Shown here: one piece after another, positions 10,619 through 21,845 of the stretch
How the letters are laid out: each line of letters opens with the position of its first letter
How positions within the stretch are numbered: position 1 is the first letter of the stretch
DNA from: Dallia pectoralis
Taxonomy: Eukaryota; Chordata; Actinopteri; Esociformes; Umbridae
Assembly: GCA_029465975.1 (NCBI GenBank)
Contig: CM055743.1
Location: 12,580,145-12,644,144, forward strand
Direction: 5' to 3'
Length of the DNA: 64,000 nt
The notes under the pieces: generated by a model
Databases searched by the model: none
Told to the model about the DNA's origin: nothing
Seen by the model: only the letters and a program-made list of their open reading frames with translations
Position numbers and translations under genes: made by a program

Positions 10619-11096
10619 TGTCAGGAATACGCTTAGAAACAAGGTTGTGGTTCCAATCGCAGAACGCAATATATTTATTGACAGTGTAGAAAGGCAGAGG
10701 AATAGTCAGGCAGACTGGGTTCTGTCTCGGCAGATCAGAGTTCGAAGACGGTACCAGGGATCGGACAAGGACAAGGTCGGTAAGGCAGGCTGATGGTCGG
10801 GAAAAGGAATCACTGGTAGACACAAGACAGGATTAGGCAGACTGGGAGAACGGGACAGGCTAATAACTGGTACACTGGTAATCTGATCAATCGTATTCAT
10901 AAGCGCTCAGTAAGTCAGGAACGAACACTACCTCGTACTGATCGAAAGACCAAGTGCTACTTTTTTACCCCAACTAATTACTGGCAGGTGTGCCTAGAAC
11001 TCAGGTGATCCTGATCAGGGCTGATCTCTCCCTCTCTCCGGAGATCGGGGAGCTGTCAAAGCTGGCATAGAGGAGGACAAACCTCCGTTTCTAACA
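10619..11096. mobile_element. Solo LTR (copy 2) nested in the hAT element
   Basis: This 478-bp block starts TGTCAGGAATAC and ends CCGTTTCTAACA, giving canonical TG...CA termini. The flanks GTGCC (10614-10618) and GCGCC (11097-11101) agree at four of five bases, consistent with an aged 5-bp duplication. It is in the same orientation as, and roughly 70% similar by eye to, the solo LTR at 7891-8375. Confidence 0.7.
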
Positions 11097-11792
11097 GCGC
11101 CACTGATCGCGGCTGCAACGAGCACTTTGATCACTTGATTTATAAAGCAACACATTTCAGCAGTAGATAGCCTCTTATTTAACAAACGAAACGAATGAAT
11201 TACAGACAGAACGAAATGAATGCTCTGCTAGTTCACTGGAGATTTATTTATTTATTTGTATTGGTACATTCGTGCCGCGAGATGTTTCAAAAGTGGTGGG
11301 GACAATTCCCACCCGCAAATTACGCCTAAAGGGCCGGTTCAAAATCCCTCAGGGGCCGGACCCGGCCCGGGGGCCGCCAATTGAATAGCCCGGGTGTAGG
11401 AGATGATACAATACCACACTAGACTGAAGGGACAAAAGACCACCTCTTAGTAAAATAGCTGTATCTCGGTCGTTAATTGAGATAGAGAAGTGAAACAAAG
11501 TCTGGCATAAAGCTGAGACCTAGGGGAACACATAGGAAGTGTCTCTATAAATTCCCCAAATCACTGAAACTTAAAAGAACAAAAAAATATATGTTTTTTT
11601 AGTTTTAGCTCATGCCAGATATTGTGTTAAATTATCCTTAATTAATTGAACACTTTCACAGAAATGTTTTCTTTTAAATACCCTTTACCAAATATTCGTA
11701 CATGGTTCTGTTCCAGAGCAATATCCATTTAGATTGGGGTGGGTCATTTTAGGCGGAAATTGAGGTCAGGGCCCTGTCAAGAAGAGGTTAAC

Positions 11793-12049
11793 CTTAGTAA
11801 TTCCATGGGCATGCACCATTTGAAAATAAGTTTGTCACTCCCTTTCGTTTATATGCATTTCGGTGGCATCAGTGAAAAAGCCAGCAGTAATACCGACACA
11901 TTACTGAGAGAGAGGCCCTCCGAGTCAGAGCAGTAACGGTATGTTCTGAGGTCAGCAAGCTGCTACTAGCCACAAACTAGCACGAGCCCTAATCCAGCAT
12001 TAAAAGCAACATTGGGAAAGAGGTAGCGTAGGGCATACTCTTAATATTA
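11793..12049. other. Short unannotated spacer
   Basis: Nothing recognisable is present. It ends in TAATATTA (12042-12049), the left target duplication of the next element. Confidence 0.5.
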
Positions 12050-12850
12050 CAGGGCTTGAATTTCATTTTTTAAACTGGGGGGGAATTCCCCCCTTACATG
12101 GGTCACATGGGGGGGTCTAAATATTATGGGGGAGAGAATAACTTGATGCATCGGTCTAATTTAATCACTTAGTTTCACTTATCATTTATCAATATCTACA
12201 GATTTGTATGCATGAATTGTGCATTTCCAGTTGAGCAACCTGTGGGTGGCCCCTGCAGACTATCTGAAAGTGGTTTGAGGTTAATAGGTCACTGCAAAAA
12301 AAAAACATTTCCAGTATTTAAATGTATTTTTAAAACTTAAAATGTTTTATTTTGAAAAACCAAATTCTGTGCAACATGTGAAAGACCTTTTTAGACAATA
12401 TGAAATGAAATTGAGGTTTTCAAGTGATTTTACCAAAAAATATAGATTTTTTAAATGTTCATTAAACGTCTCTTACACCATTTCCTTAAAAAAAAAACAA
12501 AGCTGTGCAAAATGTGGGTGACCTCTATAAAACAATCTGATAGTGATTTGAAGTTTCAAGGCCAAATGGTTAAACAGCTATTAAATTAATAATGTTGAGA
12601 CTTGTACTTTATAGATGATCCCTAACTATAAGCTGACGGAGGTTTCTGTCGGTCGATCACCGGGGTGTAGTGTGTCTGCTTGCGGGAAAACAAGACCTGA
12701 TCTCGGCCTCCGTCTATCTGTTAAATATCCAATATTGAATATCCAACCAACTTTACCTCGGTCTGAGATGAAGCAAATATATTTTTGTGGGAATTTCTCG
12801 CACAAATGGTTTAAATTATGCGCAATCCCCGCACTGAAATTCAAGCTCTG
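12050..12850. mobile_element. hAT-type MITE, about 0.8 kb
   Basis: The left end CAGGGCTTGAATTTCA and the right end TGAAATTCAAGCTCTG (to 12850) form imperfect terminal inverted repeats. The flanking 8-mers TAATATTA (12042-12049) and AAATATTA (12851-12858) agree at seven of eight bases. The interior is AT-rich with a run of G (12076-12120) and no coding sequence. Confidence 0.75.
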
Positions 12851-13262
12851 AAATATTACTGTACAAGATAGGCGATAGTAGCCAGGTCAGGAATTTATTA
12901 TTAAAATGCATGATGTGCAAATGTACAGGATTATAGTCGAACAACCTTCTATGTAGCTACAGCCATCCATAATTTCCATACATTTGATTTGATCGGTTAG
13001 GTATTACTAAGTCTTTAACAGGTGAACTTGAAGTAGCTAAAACGTAATGACATGTAGGTTACACACGCACACATATTACCTACCAAATTGAAATAGGCCT
13101 AGTTGAAATGTCTAACAGATTACATGACTAGTAGAATAGATAACATTATAAACCAAAAATCTCCTTACCTCCAGTGATCTCACCATTTGCCAGTTAAGAC
13201 GGGAAGGCACGACACCAAACTCTGGTCTCAGGGAGATGTATGACTTTTAACAACATTCTGAC
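12851..13262. other. Non-coding stretch downstream of the HECT-like relic
   Basis: No coding block is visible. The HECT catalytic C-lobe would be expected here in the minus direction, but neither it nor its active-site Cys region was recognised. Confidence 0.4.
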
Positions 13263-14830
13263 CTTATTATGTTGTCTTTGTTCTCCATTTTGATAGAGCC
13301 TGTGTAGCCAGAGGTGAGAATGCCTTCAGTGTAAGGTGACAAGTCTTTTGCTTCTTCGATCTGAAAGAACAACATACACGATTATTTAAAACAACATGAA
13401 GATACACTTTTACAGAAGTTTATTGTAATAGAGTAAAAATCCTCTCTCCAACCTACCAGTTTAATAAATGGTGACAACTCAGGATCATGCACACAGTTCT
13501 TTGTTAGACCCTCTAGGTTTCCGCTCACCATGAAGCGGTAACACCATTCCTGCAGGAATCGTGGAGCTGGCCCACCTTGAGCAAGGCTTACCGCAAAGAT
13601 TTCACCTGCCGCCCTAAACAATTTCAAAGAATAATAAATGGTAAATATTACAAAACCAGTCTGTAAATGTAAGTCTTCAAGATTAACTTATTCTGTACAA
13701 AAGATGGACATTCACAAACCTGAACAAGTCATTGTCAAGGTCATTTGTAGAATATTTGGGCATCTTCACTTTACCGTCCTCCCTTTCAAAGAGTCGTGTC
13801 TCTATGCCGGCAATCATTTCTAAGTACCTGAATAAATAAATAAAACTGCTTTTAAACAGATTAGCCATCAACCTGCAGGCAACTTTGAATTCTCATATAC
13901 TTTGTTTGGCCAGCAAGACAATGTGGCTAATAAACAGAAACAATGTATGACATTCCGCACCTGACAAAAACTTTTTCCTCAAAGCCCCAGTGTCAACACC
14001 AGACTCTCCCATTTTCAAGAGGTTCACTCGAAGCACTTCTTTTGACGCTTCCAAAACATGAGACCTCTTTCTAACAATCTACCGTTGAAACGCATATCTT
14101 GAAGTCCTGACTCTTGTCAACTTGGCGTGGCAGCCAGGCCAGAACATCGTCTTCACTGTTAAAGTTAAACGGTATTAATAAGTTGTATATTTCATTACAG
14201 TACGGTAATAAGGTCTAATGTTCTTCAGCAAAACATTTTCTCCAAAACAAACTATGACATGTTTTCCTACACTGAGCAGATGCCTGCATCAGGGTATATC
14301 TCAGGGCTGCAGACCGGACTGTGGGGAATGGGAGTACCAGAATATGAGCAGCATGTAATTATGAATCTTTAACTATTGATCTTTTATCTATACTCATTAC
14401 TACAGACCCTAAACCAACATGAATTTTTTATTAAATATGTTGTTACATGGTTGAGATTTTAGTCATACACAGGCTACACATGTTTTTTTTTTAAATAACA
14501 CTGTGCCATTACCTTTCTCCACACATGCTCGCATGCTGTTGCAAACTGTAGGTTGGGAATGTGCGACGGCATATTGGACACTCAGCCTCAGCTAGCTGAG
14601 AGCAAATATAAAAACAACACCAAAAGCATTACAAAACACAGGCATACACACAGCGCCCCATTGTCTTCCCCAATGCATATAATTGCCAGTCAAATAAATC
14701 CAGACCTAAATATATTGCAATAATAGATGCAACTCCTAAAGATGTTCAGGCATACACACACCTCAATGGTGGGTGTTGAGAGTGCATTAAGGTTGGTAGT
14801 TCCAACAAACTCCACATTTGTCTGATAGGT
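13263..14830 (-). pseudogene. HECT-domain E3 ligase-like gene (G2E3-like fish family), broken
   Basis: Six exon-like blocks with canonical GT/AG edges run on the minus strand: 14762-14830 (QTNVEFVGTTNLNALST), 14513-14595 (AECPICRRTF ... HASMCGE, a C2HC ubiquitin-binding-like finger), 13961-14155 (EDDVLAWLPRQVDKSQDFKI ... GLMFWKRQKK ... SGVDTGALRKKFLS), 13720-13827 (MIAGIETRLFEREDG ... LDNDLFR), 13457-13613 (AAGEIFAVSLAQGG, PAPRFLQEWCYRFMVSG) and 13263-13360 (SPYTEGILTSGYTG). This order matches the N-lobe of the HECT domain in the large fish family annotated as G2/M-phase-specific E3 ubiquitin ligase-like. HECT ligases transfer ubiquitin through a C-lobe cysteine, which is not found. The 13961-14155 block needs two frame changes and contains stops, so the copy is dead or the assembly has indels. 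Confidence 0.75.
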
Positions 14831-17089
14831 CTGCAGATCAAATTTCTATATTTTAACGAGGTTTAAGGCAACAACATGTCTTGTGTTTAACAGGGCTAAA
14901 TTGCATCATGTTTAGTTAGACCAAAAACGTACCTCTGATTCCGGAGGAGACAATGGGCCATATTATTCAACCGTTCTTAAGAAATTCGTTCTTAAAACCC
15001 ACTTACGCAGTTTCCACGAAGATTCTGACAGTCACCAATGTTTACTTATCTGGAATTTGTTCTTAGGAAAGAACAGAATCCACGCACAGTGAAAAGCACT
15101 CTTACGCAGATTTGCGCGCTGACATTTTCGTGACAAATCATTAGTCTCTGTGTTTTCATCAATTGTACAGTACTTTAATATTATGAAGAATAACATTATG
15201 AATAATATTCAATTATTTCAAATATTTGCATATATTTAACGCTTTTCTGTGGATGGCTATGAATGGCTGAAGGGGGCGTCTTCAAGTAAATGTACATATT
15301 GACTTAATATATATTGGTCTATTAAATAATTGTAATTTTGACTGATGGTCTTTCAGACCTAACAGGATTCAAGATGGCATCACTCTGTAGTACCTTAAAA
15401 AGGTTTCACTTTGATTTGTGAAAAAATGTAAGAGAGTAAGAGCTTGATAAACTTGAGTCAATTGGAACACAAATAAAACAAAGTGTCTAATGATAATGAT
15501 GCTGGCTCTTTGTCTCTTGAACTGCTGCTTTAATTGACTTGATTCCTGGCTTGACAGATGTCAAATTATTGTCTTTCAACTTCAAATAAAGCAATATTAA
15601 TACAAAGCATGTAAGCATGCTTAGCATGCTAGCTGTTGTTCGTGAAGCGTTCCAGCCAAACAGTCATTTTGACAAATAGTAAGGTTAGCATCATTAGCAT
15701 AATTGCTATAGTTCGTGAAGCGTTCCAGTCATTTACATTTAAGTCACTTGTTAGCTTCATTAGCATGATTGCTCTCGTGACCCAGAATGCATTGCGGCAC
15801 ACGAATAGCCTAGCCTACTAGACATATTAACTTCATTGTCACACTTTTCCACAACCTTCTAAAAGCAACCATATCAATCACGTTATAATAATTTACCAAA
15901 TGCTCTTATACAAATCCACCTTCCTTTAGTACTCGAAAAAGTTCCTTGCCCAAAGATCCAACAGACATTTGTCTTAATAGGGAATTAAAGCAGAAACCTT
16001 CAAATTATGCCACTCCATAACCACTGAAACTATAACTAACATCAACCTGCATAAGAGTATACATAGGCCTCATACAAACTGTTAGGCCTTGCCATACTTA
16101 GACAAACAAAGACACTACTATATCCCACTCTGTCCACACCAGAACTTAAAGTTTAAACACAATGCAACATTTCTGGCTATAACACCCTTTTTTAATTCAA
16201 CTGATATCACTTGCCTGAAAATGAACAAAAACTGTTACTGTAGCCACTCTGAGTGACACAGAACCACAGAGTTAGAGTAAACACTGATCGGGTGTAAGAT
16301 TAAAACCCACCTGGCTAATATTTTTGTACACTACTTGAGCCAACAAAGTAGCCTTAAAGGTCAAGGCATTGACAGGGTTCCTTGCATTTTTCTCTAATTG
16401 ATGCCATTTTAACACGGATAGACTATGAAAGACCAATAATTTTTCACATGCTTCATTTCTCATCCCTTGCTTCTCAATAAGAGGACCCCGTCCCATTGTG
16501 GCTTGCAACTATATTTTTGTTTGTTCTTTTTGAGACAAATGTAACTCCATTGTTTTGTCAAGTCATCAAACTCATCTGTCATCAAACAATGAGACCTTAC
16601 CTTGAATGCAAGGGCTACTGTCTGCTTGCCACTTGGTCAGCTTTCTAACAAGCATGTTTATATCCAACACGATCACAGGTTTTCGGCACATGTACACAAA
16701 TTGCATGTAAAATATTTGTGCCATGCACACGTAAAAGGACAGTTTTACGTGAAGAGATCACGATTTTTTTCATGCTTCAGTACAAGATTTGATGTATCAA
16801 TCACAAGAAACGTAATCTTTACGTAGCACCAACGAATAAGGTATGGAGGTTTGTTAGGGTAAGTTAAAGCACTAGTTATACATTCTATCAAATTTACTGT
16901 TCAATATTAAATTGTGAAATACACACAAAAACGAGATCGTGAAATTTACACGAAAACGAGACTCCTATACAAAGTGAATCCTAAAGAAATTTGTGTCCTC
17001 TTTACGTAACCGTCCTTCTACGTGTGTATGGCACACTGTAACCTGTTTGTATACAAGGCCTAATGCCCTGAATCCTGCAATGAACTGAG
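14831..17089. other. Long non-coding stretch with short repeats
   Basis: No gene is recognised. At 14950-15010 the sequence CCATATTATTCAACCG followed by TTCTTAAG-rich palindromic words resembles termini of fish Harbinger-type repeats. An 18-bp word GTTCGTGAAGCGTTCCAG occurs twice (about 15639 and 15712) within GCTAGC/TTAGCAT-rich sequence. At 16910-16970 a 30-bp unit with ACACGAAAACGAGA-like words is repeated. A 24-bp word around 16530 (GAGACAAATGTAACTCCAT) also occurs at about 757, next to the DIRS element. Confidence 0.4.
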
Positions 17090-17662
17090 TAGGGTTGCCA
17101 ACTGTCCCGAATTAGGCGGGACGTCCCGAATTTTGAGCCTAATTAATTTGTCCCGCACGGGACCTCACTTGTCCCATTTTTTGACTACTACGCTGATCTA
17201 ACCACTGATTCAACATCAGCAGTGCTTACGACGACACTTGAGATTGAGAATGATCACTGACAGGGCGACACCTCACACCTGAGCTATAATCATCATCCAA
17301 TCACATATCACACAGCCAGCCCCCCTCTCACGCGCATCAGTATACATTAAGTAAATGCGCCCATGGATTAAGCCCGTCAGCAGTGACGCAACAAAAGCCT
17401 TCTGTACTTTATGTCGCAGGGAATTTTCAGTTGCCCATGGAGGTGAGAATGACTTGAATAAACATGCTTCCGCAGAAATGCACAAGAAGGCCACATTAGC
17501 TAAAGGTGCAAGCAATATCTGTGGATTCTTCGGGGTAACTACTGTGGAAACTGACAAAATAGCGGCAAGCGAAGCCTAAAAATCATAAACTGTAGGCTAA
17601 TTTCGCACAAAACCAGCCCACCTTTTGTCCCTCATTTCATAGTGACAAAGTTGGCAACCCTA
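17090..17662 (+). mobile_element. Small hAT element with perfect 8-bp duplication GAACTGAG
   Basis: The ends are TAGGGTTGCCAAC (17090) and GTTGGCAACCCTA (to 17662), perfect 13-bp inverted repeats. GAACTGAG is found exactly at 17082-17089 and 17663-17670. The body holds one ORF with a BED finger and no transposase core, so this is a deletion derivative that depends on another copy for movement. Confidence 0.92.
17355..17579 (+). CDS. BED-type zinc-finger ORF in the small hAT element
   Basis: Seventy-four codons run from ATG to TAA with no disruption: KPVSSDATKAFCTLCRREFS, then AHGGENDLNKHASAEMHKKA, then GVTTVETDKIAASEA. The C-x-x-C and H-x(4-5)-H spacing and the DxxKHxxxxxH context match the first exon of a fish hAT transposase family. 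After that exon the full-length relatives continue to a catalytic domain that is missing here. Because the ORF keeps its start, its finger and a stop inside a well-preserved element, it could still encode a short DNA-binding peptide; this is inference. Confidence 0.75.
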   Translation: MRPWIKPVSSDATKAFCTLCRREFSVAHGGENDLNKHASAEMHKKATLAKGASNICGFFGVTTVETDKIAASEA

Positions 17663-18119
17663 GAACTGAGTGACATTCAGGTCAGCATGGTTGGCTCAAA
17701 TTAACATTATCTGAATGTTCTCATTTTGGGTAGGTTTTGTGAATTCTAACAGGTTGGTGTAGAGAAAGTGGAACATCACATTTATGCAGTTACCTTTGAA
17801 AGTCACTAAAGGAAAATTGTCAGAATCATTCTTTCTAAGCAAAAAGGTTCTGAATTCACCCGGCTAGCCACTTTTTCACATGCATGTTTCTGTACCGCTT
17901 TACATACAGATCGGATAAGCCTAACTGTACCACTTTTCTTACTAATTAAGTGTTTGGGATCTAATTTAGCACTACCTACCTTGTCCTGTTGAAATATTAG
18001 GGATTCCTACATAGCTAACGTTGTGCCTGCCTGATGTACATGCATACCGCAAAATAGCTTGTTGACAAAAGAAAGTCAAGCCCAAGGAAAGTCATTAAAC
18101 CCATCCATATGTGGCAAAG
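17663..18119. other. Non-coding flank up to the assembly gap
   Basis: No gene or named repeat is recognised between the hAT element and the run of N. Confidence 0.5.
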
Positions 18120-18619
18120 NNNNNNNNNNNNNNNNNNNNNNNNNNNNNNNNNNNNNNNNNNNNNNNNNNNNNNNNNNNNNNNNNNNNNNNNNNNNNNNNN
18201 NNNNNNNNNNNNNNNNNNNNNNNNNNNNNNNNNNNNNNNNNNNNNNNNNNNNNNNNNNNNNNNNNNNNNNNNNNNNNNNNNNNNNNNNNNNNNNNNNNNN
18301 NNNNNNNNNNNNNNNNNNNNNNNNNNNNNNNNNNNNNNNNNNNNNNNNNNNNNNNNNNNNNNNNNNNNNNNNNNNNNNNNNNNNNNNNNNNNNNNNNNNN
18401 NNNNNNNNNNNNNNNNNNNNNNNNNNNNNNNNNNNNNNNNNNNNNNNNNNNNNNNNNNNNNNNNNNNNNNNNNNNNNNNNNNNNNNNNNNNNNNNNNNNN
18501 NNNNNNNNNNNNNNNNNNNNNNNNNNNNNNNNNNNNNNNNNNNNNNNNNNNNNNNNNNNNNNNNNNNNNNNNNNNNNNNNNNNNNNNNNNNNNNNNNNNN
18601 NNNNNNNNNNNNNNNNNNN
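18120..18619. other. Assembly gap of 500 N
   Basis: The gap is exactly 500 unknown bases, so its length is probably nominal. It stops inside a 65-bp satellite unit, which suggests that the satellite could not be assembled. Reading frames reported across it have no meaning. Confidence 0.98.
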
Positions 18620-18859
18620 TATTCATGAGTATTGACTGATAGGTTTAACACATTGTATACTATGGTGGTTTAACACATTGTATACTATGGTGCATGTAGC
18701 AGCAGTGTGTATTCATGAGTAATGACTGATAGGTTTTTATACATTGTATACTTGACAGGGAGGTATGAACCAGTCAATAAAAATAAGTACATATTATCTG
18801 AGAAGATTTAAACATGTGCTAAACTCCTGTCCATTGTACTGTCTTCTCTTTTTCACAGA

Positions 18860-18949
18860 GGTCACGGTGATAGGATAGGATGGAAAGGCCCAGGAAAAAC
18901 ATTTGAAGCCGGTGTGAAGCAAACCTTGCCCCCCCCACCAATGAACTAG
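18860..18949 (+). other. Exon-like block in duplication copy A
   Basis: A pyrimidine-rich tract and AG acceptor (CTTCTCTTTTTCACAGAG) precede 30 codons that end in TAG at 18947-18949: GHGDRIGWKGPGKTFEAGVK followed by QTLPPPPMN. The same block lies in copy B at 22086-22175. I do not recognise the protein, and no upstream exon can be connected, partly because the gap is close. It may be the last exon of a gene or a chance open stretch. Confidence 0.25.
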
Positions 18950-19235
18950 TACTGGTAATTTAATGTAAACTGTTGAGGGTTTCCCTTCTTTAAAGAAGGC
19001 TACCTGATGAGTCCATGTTTATTCTATAACAAATCAAAAGTCACTGTGTCAGGGCTGGCAGGAAAGTGATATGAGACAGGGGGCCTGTATGGTAACTTCC
19101 TGTTGAGCTTGACTGCCAGGTTAATACTAAGTACGTTTATACAATACTAAAGAATGTGAATTGTTGCTGCTTGCTCTCCCTCCCTTTAGGCATCCCCCCA
19201 AAGGCTATTTTAAGAGCCAATTCACAAATGTTCTT

Positions 19236-19655
19236 TTGTATACACATTGTATACTATGGTGCATGCAGCAGTAGTGTGTATTCATGAGTAATGACTGATA
19301 GGTTTAACACATTGTATACTATGGTGCATGCAGCAGCAGTGTGTATTCATGAGTATTGACTGATAGGTTTAACACATTGCATACTATGGTGCATGTTGCA
19401 GCAGTGTGTATTCATGAGTAATGACTGATATGTTTAACCCATTGTATACTATGGTGCTTGCAGCAGTGTGTATTCATGAGTAATGACTGATAGGTTTAAC
19501 ACATTGCATACTATGGTGCATGTTGCAGCAGTGTGTATTCATGAGTAATGACTGATAGGTTTAACAAATTGTATACTATGGTGCTTGCAGCAGTGTGTAA
19601 TCATGAGTAATGACTGATAGGTTTAACACATTGCATTCTATGGTGCAGCAGTGTC
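19236..19655. repeat. 65-bp satellite array (copy A)
   Basis: About six and a half units of a 63-65 bp repeat containing TGTGTATTCATGAGTAATGA, then CTGATAGGTTTAACACATTG and TATACTATGGTGCATGCAGC. Units differ by one CAG triplet and a few substitutions. Short pieces of the same array lie at 18620-18745 and 21783-21965, and the counterpart in copy B at 22466-22880. Confidence 0.92.
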
Positions 19656-20956
19656 ACCTCAGTTTGGCAGTTGATATCAGTACACAGTCGACTACGGGTG
19701 GCCGCAAGCACACATCATCACAATTTCTGCAGAAATTGTACGCTATCTAGTTATTATTATTATTATATCAATTTTGTCCACCCCTACTCCTCCCACAGTT
19801 TTTGCACTAGATGGACAAAAAAGATGTCAAAATGTGCGTCCCGAAACTCTATTTAGTTGGCATTGTTTTGTAGAAAGGTTTCGTTATGTAGTTTACGAAA
19901 TATTAACGATAATGTCGCTAATTAATCCTCATTGAAATACATTGACGGAATCTTCAAAACTAGAGTGTGAGAGCCCATTCAGCAGAAAATGTAGAGAACA
20001 TTTGTAAACTGCTACTGCTGCCTGAGTTTCAACCCTTTACACACAAATGGCATATCAAAACGTTCATCTATTTGTGCTGTCACTCAAAATGTTCAAATAT
20101 AAGCTGTAACATATATATTTATTTCGTTATGTCCTTTTGTTTCCAACTTGCGCCTCCCCATAGACATCCATAGAAACTGTGATTTTCTCCACTCTAATTT
20201 AAAAGCGATTTTTGGTGTTTTTTTGTTCGTTTGTAAATTGTGATAGCGCCTACATTTCCGGGGTTACAGATACATGTTATACATCAAAATGTCCGCCTGG
20301 TTCTTAGGATTCTCATGATGTAATTGTTTAAACTGTGTGAGTAAAACTCTGGTTAGTAGAGCTAAAAGTATACGACCATGTCTGAATCTTTTGAAATGAT
20401 AGACAGTGAAGCAGCATTTTCTGGTTGTTGATTGGCTAAATAGTAGGAACATTCTGGAAGGGGCGGGGGGAAGGAGGCAGCGCGCTCTGATATCGATGAG
20501 AACAGCTGGTCCTCCTTACAAAGGCATAGCTGCCAGGCAACAGCCACAGACACTGCAATCAACAGCCACAGACATATCCTGCTGCGATTTTTGGTGTTTT
20601 TTTGTTCGTTTGTAAATTCCGATAGCGCATCCATTTCTGGGGTTACAGATACATGTTATACATCAAAATGTCCGCCTGGTTCTTAGGATTCTCATGATGT
20701 AATTGTTTAAACTGTGTGAGTAAAACTCTGGTTAGTAGAGCTAAAAGTATACGACCATGTCTGAATCTTTTGAAATGATAGACAGTGAAGCAGCATTTTC
20801 TGGTTGTTGATTGGCTAAATAGTAGGAACATTCTGGAAGGGGTGGGGGGGAGGAGGCAGCGCGCTCTGATATCGATGAGAACAGCTGGTCCTCCTGACAA
20901 AGGCATGGCTGGCAGGCAACAGCCACAGACACTGCAATCAACAGCCACAGACATAT

Positions 20957-21782
20957 CCTGCAGCAAAGAAAGAATGAATGAATGGGTAAGTTCTTTCTCT
21001 GGGTCTCTGTTTACACGTTAGCATGTTAGCTAGCGTTAGCGCGCTAGCTATCGTTAGCATGTTAGCTAGCGTTAGCTCGCTAGCTAGCGTTAGCTACTAC
21101 TGTAAGTTTATGCATACATTCAGACAGCCTGCAGCAATGAATGGATGGGTAACTTCTTTCTTTGGGTCTCTGTTTACACGTTAGCATGTTAGCTAGCGTT
21201 AGCGCGCTAGCTATCGTTAGCATGTTAGCTCGCTAGCTAGCGTTAGCTACTACTGTAAGTTTATGCATACATTCAGACAGCCTGCAGCAATGAATGGATG
21301 GGTAACTTCTTTCTCTGGGTCTCTGTTTACACGTTAGCATGTTAGCTAGCGTTTAGCTAGCATGTTAGCATGTTAGCGTTAGCGCGCTAGCTAGCGTTAG
21401 CTACTACTGTAAGTTTATGCATACATTCAGACAGCCTGCAGCAATGAATGGATGGGTAACTTCTTTCTCTGGGTCTTTGTTTACACGTTAGCATGTTAGC
21501 TAGCGTTATGCATACATTCAGCGCCTAGCTATCGTTAGCATGTTAGCTAGCGTTAGCGCGCTAGCTATCGTTAGCGCTAGCTAGCGTTAGCTACTACTGT
21601 AAGTTTATGCATACATTCAGACAGCCTGCAGCAATGAATGGATGGGTAACTTCTTTCTCTGGGTCTCTGTTTACACGTTAGCAAGTTAGCTAGCGTTAGC
21701 GCGCTAGCTAGCGTTAGCATGTTAGCTAGCGTTAGCCTGCTAACTAGCGTTAGCCTGCTAGCTAGCGTTAGCTACTACTGTA
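20957..21782. repeat. GCTAGC-rich minisatellite with higher-order units of 150-190 bp
   Basis: Five successive blocks begin CCTGCAGCAA (about 20957, 21129, 21280, 21437, 21628), continue with TTCTTTCTCTGGGTCTCTGT and TTTACACGTTAGCATGTTAG, and then a variable run of GCTAGCGTTAGC words. The inner words are palindromic (GCTAGC, CATG-centred), so each block can fold on itself. In copy B (23791-23900) the array is reduced to one block. Confidence 0.9.
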
Positions 21783-21845
21783 GTAATGAGTAATGACTGA
21801 TAGGTTTAACACATTGCATACTATCTTGCATGCAGCAGCAGTGTG

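Larger units (their letters stand above)
9653..11393. mobile_element. Non-autonomous hAT element in the right arm, 8-bp duplication GTGTAGGA
   Basis: The left end is CAGGGCTATTCAAT (from 9653) and the right end ATTGAATAGCCCGG (to 11393). The duplication GTGTAGGA is perfect at 9645-9652 and 11394-11401, and the interrupted right arm can be rejoined exactly across it. The element retains one BED-finger exon (minus strand, 9968 downward) and has lost the transposase catalytic region. A second solo LTR (10619-11096) sits inside it. Confidence 0.9.
7049..11792. mobile_element. Long-inverted-repeat DNA transposon flanked by TTAA, with nested insertions
   Basis: The outer ends are GTTAACCTCTTCTTGACAGG at 7049 and its reverse complement ending at 11792, and both contain TTAA (7050-7053, 11788-11791). 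The left arm is 7049-7890 plus 8376-8512, interrupted by a solo LTR. The right arm is 9105-9652 plus 11394-11792, interrupted by a hAT. Removing the two insertions leaves two arms of roughly 0.95 kb that match in reverse complement along most of their length, including the GCAGTACCCTA/TAGGGTACTGC blocks near the inner ends. The unique centre (8513-9104) holds a transposase relic. TTAA flanks are typical of piggyBac and Kolobok elements, whereas the relic looks hAT-like; the superfamily is therefore unresolved. Confidence 0.8.
18620..21845. repeat. Tandem segmental duplication, copy A (about 3.2 kb)
   Basis: The sequence from 18620 is repeated from 21846 with an offset of about 3,225 bp and near identity for the first 1.5 kb. 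Copy A contains 65-bp satellite units, a single-copy segment (18750-19235), more satellite (19236-19655), a longer single-copy segment (19656-20956) and an expanded GCTAGC-rich minisatellite (20957-21782). Inside it a 379-bp piece is duplicated again (20205-20583 and 20584-20960), which copy B does not have. Confidence 0.9.

Noticed and set aside
12615..12851. 78-codon frame at the right end of the hAT MITE
   Set aside because: It overlaps the terminal inverted repeat and has no recognisable motif.
18015..18651. Five overlapping long frames across the run of N
   Set aside because: They consist almost entirely of unknown residues created by the assembly gap.
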